Of a stretch of DNA of 8,854 bases, positions 1 through 6,893 are shown piece by piece. The stretch's first letter is position 1; the number at the start of each line of letters is the position of its first letter. Both the position numbers and the translations under genes were made by a program. This DNA is from Streptomyces sp. NRRL F-2664. GTDB lineage: Bacteria > Actinomycetota > Actinomycetes > Streptomycetales > Streptomycetaceae. Under the pieces are notes generated by a model that did not search any database, was not told the origin of the DNA, and saw only the letters and a program-made list of their open reading frames with translations. Location: assembly GCF_000719345.1 (NCBI RefSeq), contig NZ_JOFX01000082.1, positions 1-8,854 of the forward strand, in the 5' to 3' direction.

Positions 1-124
1 CACCGTCGCCGTTCCCCACCGCCGCAAACCGGGAAAGGACCCCACACCCAGACAGAAGCGCGTCAACCGAGCCCGCTCCCGCCTCCGATGGCCAGTCGAA
101 GACCCACCGCTGAACAGAGCTCAT
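1..124 (-). CDS. Partial small gene downstream of the RHS gene; candidate immunity protein (5' end only)
   Basis: An open frame starts at ATG 124 and runs without a stop off the left edge, giving 41 visible residues that begin MSSVQRWVFDWPSEAG. It is preceded by GGGAAG at short spacing. An in-frame alternative ATG at 163 would add 13 residues (MAPSVLRPRARED) but has a weaker ribosome site. The start lies 57 bp after the stop of the large RHS gene on the same strand. Codons favour G/C in third position, as expected for a real gene in this genome. The Trp/Phe-rich start (RWVFDW) resembles a small soluble cytoplasmic protein, and no signal peptide is visible. In polymorphic toxin loci the gene directly after the toxin tip usually encodes its immunity protein, so that role is inferred from position only. 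I do not recognise the family, and most of the gene lies outside the window. Confidence 0.5.
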   Translation of the reverse strand, partial: MSSVQRWVFDWPSEAGAGSVDALLSGCGVLSRFAAVGNGDG

Positions 125-132
125 GTCTTCCC

Positions 133-160
133 GCGCCCTTGGGCGCAGCACCGAAGGTGC
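133..160. repeat. Two adjacent small hairpins between the RHS gene and the next gene
   Basis: Positions 133-146 form GCGCCC-TT-GGGCGC and 148-160 form GCACC-GAA-GGTGC, each with perfect arms. They sit between the RHS stop and the ATG at 124. No T-tract follows on the minus strand, so this is not a canonical terminator. It could tune translation or RNA stability of the downstream gene, or could simply be part of its coding region if the start is at 163. Confidence 0.3.
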
Positions 161-181
161 CATGGACCGCTCAGCGAATAT

Positions 182-778
182 TCAGGAATGGTTGATGCCG
201 TCAGCAGCTTCATCTGATTCGATGGCACGTCCAATTATGTACGCTGCCGTCGCCTCATTGAAATGCCATCTCAAGACTAGAGCAGCTGCATCAGGATCTT
301 CTGGAGGGTCTATTTGATACCGTTCCGCCCAGATTTCGATTTGGCGAACCGTAAGGCGTCCCTTACGTAAGGTCGCCTCAATTTCTTGACTGCGCTCTCG
401 CTTAAGGGAGGCCCACCCCTCGGGAGGCGCATAATTGGCCACTTCCGGCGGATGCACCGCAGCGGGTTCGCTAAAGCTCCATGACACTCGCTTATTTTGC
501 CGCTGCGGGGCTGGCGCTAAATCACCTCGCAGCCAACTCGGCACCCCTACCCAAGGGGATGGTGTCCGAAGGGCAGAACGCGCCGGTGCTGGAAGTTTTG
601 CACTAGGTTCGCCCCGTTCGACGGCATGGCTCTTCTGTGTAACAGCCTGTTCACGCACCTCCTTTACCCGGTTCCGTTGAGCCTCGTAGATTGCGGTCAT
701 CCGCTCCCTCGCCTCGCGGCGGGGGTCGGTGTTATTTCTCTTACCCCAGCCTAGCGCCCGGAACTTGATCGTGATGTT
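182..778 (-). other. Variable C-terminal tip of the RHS protein (putative effector region)
   Basis: This segment encodes the 198 residues after the DPTG boundary (1469-1666). Residues about 1480-1520 are rich in Lys, Arg and Glu and look helical. About 1525-1590 is a Pro/Ser/Trp-rich linker with SALRTPS and KRVSWS. The final ~75 residues look like a compact helical domain (TVRQIEIWAERYQI, AAALVLRWHFNEATAAYIIG). Positions 241-360 are about 52% G+C by my count, against about 73% for 1081-1140 in the repeat region, so the tip DNA differs from the rest of the gene. Two of the gene's five TTA codons (518-520, 368-370) lie here. In RHS polymorphic toxins the sequence after DPxG is the exchangeable toxin. 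No toxin family is assigned. Confidence 0.65.
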
Positions 779-3700
779 ACCGGTGGGGTCGATGTTTTCT
801 GCAGGGTTTGCATTGTAGGCTTGATACTTGTTAAGAGGGGTGAGATCTGGGTCATAAGTAGTGAAGCGGCCGGTGCCCGGGTGATAGGTGCGGGCGGGGG
901 TGTACTGGGTGTTTGTCTCAGAATTGAAGTATTCGCCGCCGAAGCGGAAGGGGTTTTCGGTGGGGTTCGCAGAGAGGTGGGCGGGGGTGCCGGACGGGCC
1001 ATCAGGTCGGGCTTCCTGGCCGTAGTCGGTGTAGTGGCGGCTGACGCGTACCGAGGCTTCAAGTCCCGTTTCAACGGCGATGTTGCCGCGGCGGTCGCCG
1101 TGGAGGTAGAGGGCTGCTTGGGGGGTGCCGGTGAGGGTGCGTGCCTCGCGGCCTCTCAACCCCACGAGATAGGCGCCGGTTCGTGTTTCGCCATGGCTGT
1201 CTGTGTGTGTGTCGTTGGTGATGGCACCGTCTGGATCGTAATGAAAGAGAATTGTACGAGTGGTGCCGTCAGCGCTGGTGGTGGCGGTGGACTTACGACT
1301 TCCGTCAGCCCAGTAGGCGTAGTCGGTGCGGCCGCCGTCGCTGGTCAGCGCGGTGACAGGTTTGTTGTCGGGGTTGTAGCTCCATGTGGTGCCGTCGGCC
1401 CCGTGGGTGAGGTTGCCGACTGCGTCATAGGACTGGCCGCTCTGTGTCCCGTTGACAGTCTGGGCAGTGAGGCGTCCCGCGGGGTCGATTTCGTGGTTTG
1501 TGATGGTCTTCATGCCATCTGCGCCGGTGACGGCAACGGTGGTGACGTCGCCGGCAGCGTTGACGGTGTAAGCGGTTGAGCGCAGGACGGGGGCCCTTTC
1601 GTCACTGCCGTCGTGTAGAACCGTGGCCGTTAGGCGCCCATAGGCGTCATAGGAGTGCACCGTATGGGTCGTTGTCCCCTGCGGGGGGGTGCCCTGGCCC
1701 CCCTCGCCCGGGACGCTGCTGCCTTGTCCGCTCTTGGGGGCGCGCCTGTCGGTGCGGCTGTGGAGGTCGCCTCGGGTGTTGTACGTGTAGGCAACCTCTG
1801 ACAGAACGGCGGCGCCGGATCCGGTGAGGGTTTCCCTTTGCGGCTGATCGCTGTCGTAGTACTCAGTAGCTAGGACGGTGCCGTTGCCGAATGTAGTGGT
1901 AACTGGGCGGCCGAGAGAGTCATACGTGTAGGTAGCCGAGGTACTCTGCCCATCGGCGGTCTTCTGCTCTACGCCCCTGAGGCTGCCATCGTTGTTGTAG
2001 CTATAGGTGGTGACAGCGCCAGAGGCGTCGGTGGCGGTGCTCAGCTGTCCGGCCGCGTTGTAGGTGCGGGAGGTGGCTTTTCCGTCGGGATAGGCAATCG
2101 CATTCACGCGCCCCTCTCCGTCGTAGCCATAGGAAATCCGCGAGGCTTCCGCCTCAGTCCTGTCCGCACCTTCCCACAATCCGGTGATTCGGTTCAAGGC
2201 GTCATATTCCAAATGACGAACTATGGCAGCACCGTCGGCGTTCGCAACAGCGGCAGATGAGAGCAGTCCTGTGCCCTCGTCATAGGTGTAGTCGGTCCGG
2301 GAAACCAACTTGCCTTCGTCTGTCTTCACCATGACGCTCTCGAGCTGGCCGTCGGAGTGGTACGTGAACATGGTGGTATTGCCCAGCTGGTCCGCTCGGT
2401 GGGCGAGGCGGCCCGCTGCGTCGTAGGTGTGCTTAGCGCCGTAGTGCGCATCGCCTTGGTCGGCCGCGCCTTGAGTAAGCGCCTTGGAGTTCGGTCGGCC
2501 GGCGAGGTCACGGGTGAGGCTGACGGTAATTTTCTGACCAGGATAGGCGTCCGGCTCCGCGGGGCTGAGGACTGCCCCCAGGGGGATCCCTGCCGCACCG
2601 TATGATGGCGCAGCATTGACAGCACCGCTGGTGACGGATAAGAGCCGTCCCAGTGCATCAGCCTGGCTGGAGGAGCCCGAAGCGGGAACACCATCAGCAA
2701 AGACAACCCGCGTACTGGCGGTGCGCTGCATGCTGTTCGCGTGATGAACCCTGATCGCACGCGCATCCCTCATGCTGCCTCCAGCGTGGTCTCTACCGAG
2801 GACTCCGCGGGAGACTGTCTCGGCCACAACGTCGGTGGCCGTTACCTCAGCGGTGCCGTTGGGGCGGGTCACAGTGCTTGTGGACCCCCATGGATCCGAC
2901 ACAGCGGTGGTTTTGCGCCCGGCCTGGTCGGTCGTAGCGATCCGGTACTGCGCCCAATCGGAGTAGTCCGCCTCCCATAGAACCCGCGCCTCGTCCGCGC
3001 TAGGGTCCTGTGCGTAGGTACCGTCGCGGTAGTTGTCCGCGAGGCGCAGGGGGCGTCCGAGTGCGTCCAGGGTGTCGGTAAGGCGCCGTCCGTCTGGGGT
3101 GGCCGTGACTGTGATGGCAGCCGAGGGGTAGAAGATACGGGTAATCTGCGGCCTGTTGGACTCGGGCATGGCGGTGTGGGTGACAGGCCGTCCCTGCCCG
3201 TCATACTCCATCTGCTCCACCACCCGTCCGGCGGCATCAGTTGCCTGCAGCATGGCGCCCGTTGCCAAATCTGTGGTGCGCGTAGTGACCGTCTGTGCGC
3301 TAGCACCGGGCGCTACGATGACAGTCTCGGTCAGCTGACCGCCCTTCACCTGCCGGGCGGTGAGTGTTTTCAGCTCACTTGGACTCGCGCCTCCCCCGTG
3401 GGCCTTGTCGGCCCAGGAGGTAGTCTGGGAAGTGGCCTGCCCGTACTCGTCGTATTCGAAGGATAACTCCTCGCGTGCAGTCAGGCGGCCGCTGCTGTCT
3501 GCAGTGCGTGTGACAGTGCGCGCGATCGAGCGCCGTCCGTCGGCGGGGGTGTTCACTTCCTCTTGCAGCAATGTCCCGTCCCGGTCAGTGATCTTCCGGG
3601 AGAGGACCAAGCCGGTGGATCCATGCCCAATGTCATACGCCGTTTCGGTCTCAGTGCCGGTGCTGTCGGTGGTCATCACGGGCCGACCGAAGGCGTCGTA

Positions 3701-5182
3701 CTTCGCCCTGGTCACCACCTGCCTCTTGCCGCCAACGGAGTTGTGCACTGTGCTGGTTTCCTCGACGGGCAAAGCCCAATCTGCGGGGAGTTCCTCGCCT
3801 CGGCCAGGTGGGGCGCCTACACCAGCGTCTCGCTGCCAGCTATAGCCGCGCTCCAACTCGCCCGCGACCCGTGCGCCCATGGAGGAAGTGAACACCTCTT
3901 GGGAAATCAGCAGGTGCAGGCTGTTGTAGGTGGACAACACGCGCTGCTCGGGCTCACCGCTGGCACCGATCCACGCCATCTCAGTGGTGTAGGTATAACC
4001 AGTTCGCTGGTCGAATACGTCATGTTCACCGGTGAAGCCACCGCCCGCACCCGTGTAGTTGCGCCCCTCCACGGCTGAGGACCGAAAATACTGCTCCGGC
4101 GCCGCTAGCGTTCCCTCCCCATCCAGCACCCGCACCCGCGAAGCAGCCAGCGCCGGCACCGGCGAGCCTGGGACCTCCTCATATCCGATCTCTGTCACTC
4201 CCCCGAGAGGCGAAGTCACCCGCGAGATGACCGGCCCGTGACCGGCCAGCGGCCGCTCATACTCCAGCAGCGTCACGCCACCGTCACCCGACGTGATCGC
4301 GCGAAGCTGTCCATCCTCAAGGTCTAGAACGGCGGCAAGCCCCGGCCTCCCCCCCGCCCGGCCCGGACCGGTGAAGACCACCTCCTGCTGGCCGGTCTCA
4401 GTCGTACCGTACTCGGCTGTAGTTACCGATCCGTAGGAATCTGTGACTGACACAAGGCGCCACACCGGAGCCTCTCCACTGGGCGCCCCGTCCCCGGAGG
4501 TAAACGCAAAATCGATTCGGTTACCGTGCCGGTCAGCGTAGGCAGCCACATTGCCAGCATCGTCAAAATACTGCACCGACCCATCCGTAAGATCGGTCAA
4601 ACGCCACGCGTAACCCCTAGCCTCCACTCCCGGACGCGCCTCAAGCACACCCCCCGCAACACTCTCGAAACGTATTCCGCTGCGCGGGAACCGCATCAAC
4701 CCAGTCCCCCCGGAAGCACCACTACTGGTGTCAATGTCATAAACCGCGCCCTCCACCACCGCACGATTCCCCCGACCATCAACGAACGGCAAGCCGAGCC
4801 CTACACCGACACCGAGCCCTTGCCGATCAACCCCCAGGCCAGACAGCTCCTGGTCGTATGACACCGACAAGTCGAACGACACCTCACCACGCCCTGCAAC
4901 CCCCAGCAGCGGTACCTCCAGCCCATACCGGCCCGATCGCACATCCACCACGCCCCCCGCCCTGTCACCTGGCGGGAACACACCTGACACCGCAACTTCT
5001 GTTCCCATCAGGGAAGCCCCAGCAGGCACACCTGCCAAGCTGCCCCAAGGCACAGAAAGAGCGAGCGCCTCTCCGAAGAGGAGACAGCCTAAGGTCGCCG
5101 CGACAAGCACCGCGAACCAGCGCCGGAGAACCCTGCCCCGCTGAACGCCGCCATACGACCCCCTGCCACTGCTACGAGACAA
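182..5182 (-). CDS. Exported YD/RHS-repeat polymorphic-toxin-like protein with an unrecognised C-terminal tip
   Basis: This intact 1,666-residue protein is likely a secreted or surface toxin carrier, in which YD repeats form a shell around a variable C-terminal effector. I chose TTG 5182 because AAGGGG sits 6 nt upstream and the signal peptide (about 1-41; LRRWFAVL, hydrophobic core, ALA cleavage) then starts the protein. The frame extends to a TTG at 5320, and ATG 5239 is also in frame. Residues 42-490 resemble the SpvB/TcB-like RHS front (SGRYGLEVPL, DRHGNRIDF). YD repeats run from about 495 to 1300 (YDAFGRP, YDGQGRP, YDAAGRL, YDSLGRP, YDAYGRL). The RHS core follows (GNIAVETG, TYHPGTGRFTTYDPD, NKYQAYNANPAENIDPTG) and ends at 1468. 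The last 198 residues are charged-helical, then Pro-rich, then helical, with no catalytic motif I know. I see no cysteine in the mature chain. Five in-frame TTA codons suggest bldA control in a streptomycete. Confidence 0.93.
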   Translation of the reverse strand: MSRSSGRGSYGGVQRGRVLRRWFAVLVAATLGCLLFGEALALSVPWGSLAGVPAGASLMGTEVAVSGVFPPGDRAGGVVDVRSGRYGLEVPLLGVAGRGEVSFDLSVSYDQELSGLGVDRQGLGVGVGLGLPFVDGRGNRAVVEGAVYDIDTSSGASGGTGLMRFPRSGIRFESVAGGVLEARPGVEARGYAWRLTDLTDGSVQYFDDAGNVAAYADRHGNRIDFAFTSGDGAPSGEAPVWRLVSVTDSYGSVTTAEYGTTETGQQEVVFTGPGRAGGRPGLAAVLDLEDGQLRAITSGDGGVTLLEYERPLAGHGPVISRVTSPLGGVTEIGYEEVPGSPVPALAASRVRVLDGEGTLAAPEQYFRSSAVEGRNYTGAGGGFTGEHDVFDQRTGYTYTTEMAWIGASGEPEQRVLSTYNSLHLLISQEVFTSSMGARVAGELERGYSWQRDAGVGAPPGRGEELPADWALPVEETSTVHNSVGGKRQVVTRAKYDAFGRPVMTTDSTGTETETAYDIGHGSTGLVLSRKITDRDGTLLQEEVNTPADGRRSIARTVTRTADSSGRLTAREELSFEYDEYGQATSQTTSWADKAHGGGASPSELKTLTARQVKGGQLTETVIVAPGASAQTVTTRTTDLATGAMLQATDAAGRVVEQMEYDGQGRPVTHTAMPESNRPQITRIFYPSAAITVTATPDGRRLTDTLDALGRPLRLADNYRDGTYAQDPSADEARVLWEADYSDWAQYRIATTDQAGRKTTAVSDPWGSTSTVTRPNGTAEVTATDVVAETVSRGVLGRDHAGGSMRDARAIRVHHANSMQRTASTRVVFADGVPASGSSSQADALGRLLSVTSGAVNAAPSYGAAGIPLGAVLSPAEPDAYPGQKITVSLTRDLAGRPNSKALTQGAADQGDAHYGAKHTYDAAGRLAHRADQLGNTTMFTYHSDGQLESVMVKTDEGKLVSRTDYTYDEGTGLLSSAAVANADGAAIVRHLEYDALNRITGLWEGADRTEAEASRISYGYDGEGRVNAIAYPDGKATSRTYNAAGQLSTATDASGAVTTYSYNNDGSLRGVEQKTADGQSTSATYTYDSLGRPVTTTFGNGTVLATEYYDSDQPQRETLTGSGAAVLSEVAYTYNTRGDLHSRTDRRAPKSGQGSSVPGEGGQGTPPQGTTTHTVHSYDAYGRLTATVLHDGSDERAPVLRSTAYTVNAAGDVTTVAVTGADGMKTITNHEIDPAGRLTAQTVNGTQSGQSYDAVGNLTHGADGTTWSYNPDNKPVTALTSDGGRTDYAYWADGSRKSTATTSADGTTRTILFHYDPDGAITNDTHTDSHGETRTGAYLVGLRGREARTLTGTPQAALYLHGDRRGNIAVETGLEASVRVSRHYTDYGQEARPDGPSGTPAHLSANPTENPFRFGGEYFNSETNTQYTPARTYHPGTGRFTTYDPDLTPLNKYQAYNANPAENIDPTGNITIKFRALGWGKRNNTDPRREARERMTAIYEAQRNRVKEVREQAVTQKSHAVERGEPSAKLPAPARSALRTPSPWVGVPSWLRGDLAPAPQRQNKRVSWSFSEPAAVHPPEVANYAPPEGWASLKRERSQEIEATLRKGRLTVRQIEIWAERYQIDPPEDPDAAALVLRWHFNEATAAYIIGRAIESDEAADGINHS

Positions 5183-5420
5183 AACCGACCCCTTAAAAAT
5201 GAAGTGCACGACCACACCGGCTCGGTCTCCCGCTGGCATGCTCGGGGCGCCCCGATAGCCGTGAGCAGCCTCGATCGGACTGACTATCGGCGACACAATC
5301 CCCGCGATACGGGATGCCAAAACGAGATCCTCAGTACGATTTCAGCCTGCCGCTAAGACCCGGGCGGCGTAGATTTAAATTGCAGGCGTGAGTCCAAAGC
5401 GCGTAGCCCAAGTCGCGAAT
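5183..5420 (-). promoter_or_regulatory. Upstream region and ribosome sites of the RHS gene
   Basis: On the minus strand AAGGGG (near 5189-5194) precedes TTG 5182 by 6 nt, and GAGG precedes the upstream in-frame TTG 5320 by 8 nt. An AT-rich island, TAGATTTAAATTG at 5372-5384, is the only such tract in a GC-rich stretch and could hold a -10 element; TTGGAC lies just upstream of it on the minus strand. The spacing is not convincing, so the promoter position is a guess. Confidence 0.25.
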
Positions 5421-5488
5421 ACGACAGCTCCGCGATCGCACTGCGTTTAGAAGATCCTTTAGAGGATGCTGCACCGGTCGACGCTTGA

Positions 5489-5500
5489 GATCACGTGATC
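5489..5500. promoter_or_regulatory. 12-bp perfect palindrome GATCACGTGATC
   Basis: A perfect 12-bp palindrome with a CACGTG centre lies about 300 bp upstream of the RHS start and about 160 bp before the small ORF at 5658. It could be a dimeric regulator site. Chance is possible because both GATC and CACGTG are self-complementary. Confidence 0.3.
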
Positions 5501-5555
5501 ACGCGTTCCGAACAACTCGAATACCGATCGCCGGTGGCGACTTTCTATTCAGTCC

Positions 5556-5592
5556 GCCCGCCTTGCGGGCCGACTACTGACATTACGTCAGT
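5556..5592. promoter_or_regulatory. Tandem inverted repeats upstream of a small ORF
   Basis: Two inverted repeats lie 5 bp apart: GCCCGC-CTT-GCGGGC at 5556-5570 and ACTGAC-ATTAC-GTCAGT at 5576-5592. The second has 6-bp arms with a 5-bp spacer, typical of a dimeric repressor operator. It is followed by TTGAGT (5600-5605), a plausible -35, and then by AAGGAGG and the small ORF at 5658. The first could act as a hairpin, but no T-run follows. The function is inferred. Confidence 0.35.
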
Positions 5593-5657
5593 CGATCTCT
5601 TGAGTCAGGGCCGATGGAGCCATAGGCAGGTGCGATCTGTCAAGGAGGCCGCAAGTC

Positions 5658-5834
5658 ATGCGGTGCCTGACCCTCTTGCGCCCCGTGCCGAGTCTGTCTC
5701 TGCAGCGCCTCGTGAGTGTTGCGTGCTTGTGGGTCTCGCGGTTAGCAGGCGGGCGGGCCGCTGAGTCTGATTGGTTCGTTGCGGCGGCTTCGAGATCGTG
5801 CGAGGGTTTCTGGGCACACCCGGTGCCGTCCTGA
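5658..5834 (+). CDS. Possible 58-aa small protein behind a perfect Shine-Dalgarno
   Basis: ATG 5658 is preceded by AAGGAGG at 5642-5648, the strongest ribosome site in this stretch, with a 9-nt spacer. The frame codes MRCLTLLRPVPSLSLQRLVS and on to a TGA at 5832-5834. Third positions are mostly G or C. The N-terminus is basic and then hydrophobic (LQRLVSVACLWVSRLAGG), so it could be membrane-active or a poor signal sequence. Three cysteines are visible. I recognise no family. It lies downstream of the inverted repeats at 5556-5592, which could form its control region. An SD match can arise by chance, and an unrelated frame also covers this DNA, so this is a candidate only. Confidence 0.28.
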   Translation: MRCLTLLRPVPSLSLQRLVSVACLWVSRLAGGRAAESDWFVAAASRSCEGFWAHPVPS

Positions 5835-6367
5835 AGAAGCCCCGCCGGGCATAGCGCGTCCTCGGAGGCTTCCATGTGGACTGACTACCGAGATCCCCCC
5901 TGCGGTGAACGGTCGGCGGTTTTCTTTACACGCCCTGGGTGGCCGGCCGGTGACAGCCATCACAAGCCGGTGGCCGCCTGCATGCGCACCCATTAGACCG
6001 TGCCGCAACCCGAGGCGCTCAAGGCAGGCGATTCCGGCGTCTCGCGGTACTTCTGCCATCGGCGCAGTTCCCTGCGGGAGACCACGCCACCGCCACGCTT
6101 CGGCATACGGACTGCACAACGGCCCGACCGACCGCGCCAACCGGGCGGAGGTAGGAGGCGCATACGAACCAGGACATGCGGATCTGCAGAAAGAACTCGA
6201 GATGCCCCAACCAGCCGCGTCTAGTTCCTGCACAGTCCAGGAGGCGGTTGCGGCTGCTGAAGGGCTAAGGACCGCTGAGTGCGCACCCTGGCCGCATGCA
6301 TGCAAGACGAACCCTAGCGAGTTTGCGAGAGGGGCCAATTGCCGTCAGTAAGGAAAAGATCTGAGAA

Positions 6368-6393
6368 GCGGCGCCCGCCTTTGTGGGCGCCGC
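6368..6393 (-). terminator. Rho-independent terminator of the small secreted-protein gene
   Basis: A perfect 9-bp stem, GCGGCGCCC / GGGCGCCGC, with an 8-nt loop lies 18 bp after the stop codon at 6412. On the minus strand it is followed by TTCTCAGATCTTTTCC, a loose T-rich tail. The T-rich side fits termination of the minus-strand gene; the other side has no T-run. Confidence 0.75.
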
Positions 6394-6411
6394 CCTCAAC
6401 AACCCAGCTTG

Positions 6412-6810
6412 CTACTTGACATACTCAACGTGCAGGGGGGGCCAGCCCCACTGGACCGCAACGTGGAGCCGGTCTCCCTCCTGGGGCGGAGTCAGAAGCA
6501 TGCCGGGGAGAGCGCTCGCAAGCATAGGACACAAAGTGCCGCCCACAGGCGCGGGAATGACCGTCTGACACAGGGAGTTCAGACCGGAGGTTGAACCGCT
6601 GGCAATCATGTTGTAGATCTGCACTGTCGTGGCATGGTCAAAGGTGTACTCAATGCCGGCCTCGGCCCGAGAACCGGCAGCAGTAGCCACTGAGGCAGAA
6701 GGTGCAGCCAAGCCAGAATGGCCGCTGTCGGCCATTGCGGCTGCGCCACCTCCGGCGAGAACCGCAGCGGTAAGAGCGGAAATCGCGATAGCACGCTGAA
6801 GCATACGCAT
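6412..6810 (-). CDS. Small secreted protein, 132 aa, unrecognised family
   Basis: ATG 6810 is chosen because GAAGGGA lies 7 nt upstream and the signal peptide begins there. A longer open frame continues upstream without coding character, and a second ATG at 6804 is possible. Residues 1-27 form a typical Sec signal (MRMLQRAIAI, Ala/Leu/Gly-rich core, AMA before DSG), leaving about 105 exported residues. After a Ser/Ala-rich linker (about 28-50) comes a compact domain with IEYTFDHATTVQIYNMI, two cysteines (81 and 94) that may form a disulfide, a Pro/Leu-rich stretch (LPGMLLTPPQ) and an aromatic end (VQWGWPPLHVEYVK). The tail ends in Lys, with no sorting signal or membrane anchor. The gene stands alone, with a terminator behind it and over 500 bp of non-coding DNA in front. 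It is clearly a real gene. I do not recognise its function; an extracellular, possibly antagonistic or cell-surface role is only a guess. Confidence 0.85.
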   Translation of the reverse strand: MRMLQRAIAISALTAAVLAGGGAAAMADSGHSGLAAPSASVATAAGSRAEAGIEYTFDHATTVQIYNMIASGSTSGLNSLCQTVIPAPVGGTLCPMLASALPGMLLTPPQEGDRLHVAVQWGWPPLHVEYVK

Positions 6811-6811
6811 T

Positions 6812-6824
6812 GAAGGATCCCTTC
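6812..6824 (-). promoter_or_regulatory. Inverted repeat covering the Shine-Dalgarno of the secreted protein
   Basis: GAAGG-ATC-CCTTC is a perfect 5-bp inverted repeat. On the minus strand the SD GAAGGGA occupies 6818-6824, so the SD arm would pair with the CCTTC just before ATG 6810. The triloop hairpin could dampen translation or be a short protein site. It is short enough to be chance. Confidence 0.3.
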
Positions 6825-6893
6825 GACAGAGCGCGAAAACCGCTTCTAGGCGGCTGCGCTGGAACCCGAGACTCACTACGGAGTTCGGCCGAA

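Larger units (their letters stand above)
5321..6367. other. About 1 kb intergenic stretch without a convincing long gene
   Basis: Long open frames exist on both strands here (for example 5779-6351 plus and 5742-6338 minus), but they mirror one another. None has a clear ribosome site, domain or consistent codon bias. What can be supported is a series of palindromes at 5489-5592 and one short ORF with a perfect SD at 5658-5834. The stretch from 5835 to 6367 holds nothing I can name; it may be relic DNA. Confidence 0.5.

Noticed and set aside
821..1827. Plus-strand ORFs opposite the RHS gene (252 and 83 codons)
   Set aside because: Low-complexity Gly/Val/Ala or Arg/Pro translations antisense to a clear long gene; typical shadow frames in GC-rich DNA.
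5081..5095. Lipobox-like TLGC in the RHS leader
   Set aside because: Position -3 is Thr rather than Leu/Val, and the hydrophobic segment continues past Cys to a good ALA cleavage site, so a lipoprotein is unlikely.
5742..6351. Long opposing ORFs on both strands (about 190 and 198 codons)
   Set aside because: They mirror each other, lack a supported ribosome site, contain no recognisable domain and show no consistent third-position bias; high GC makes such open frames common.
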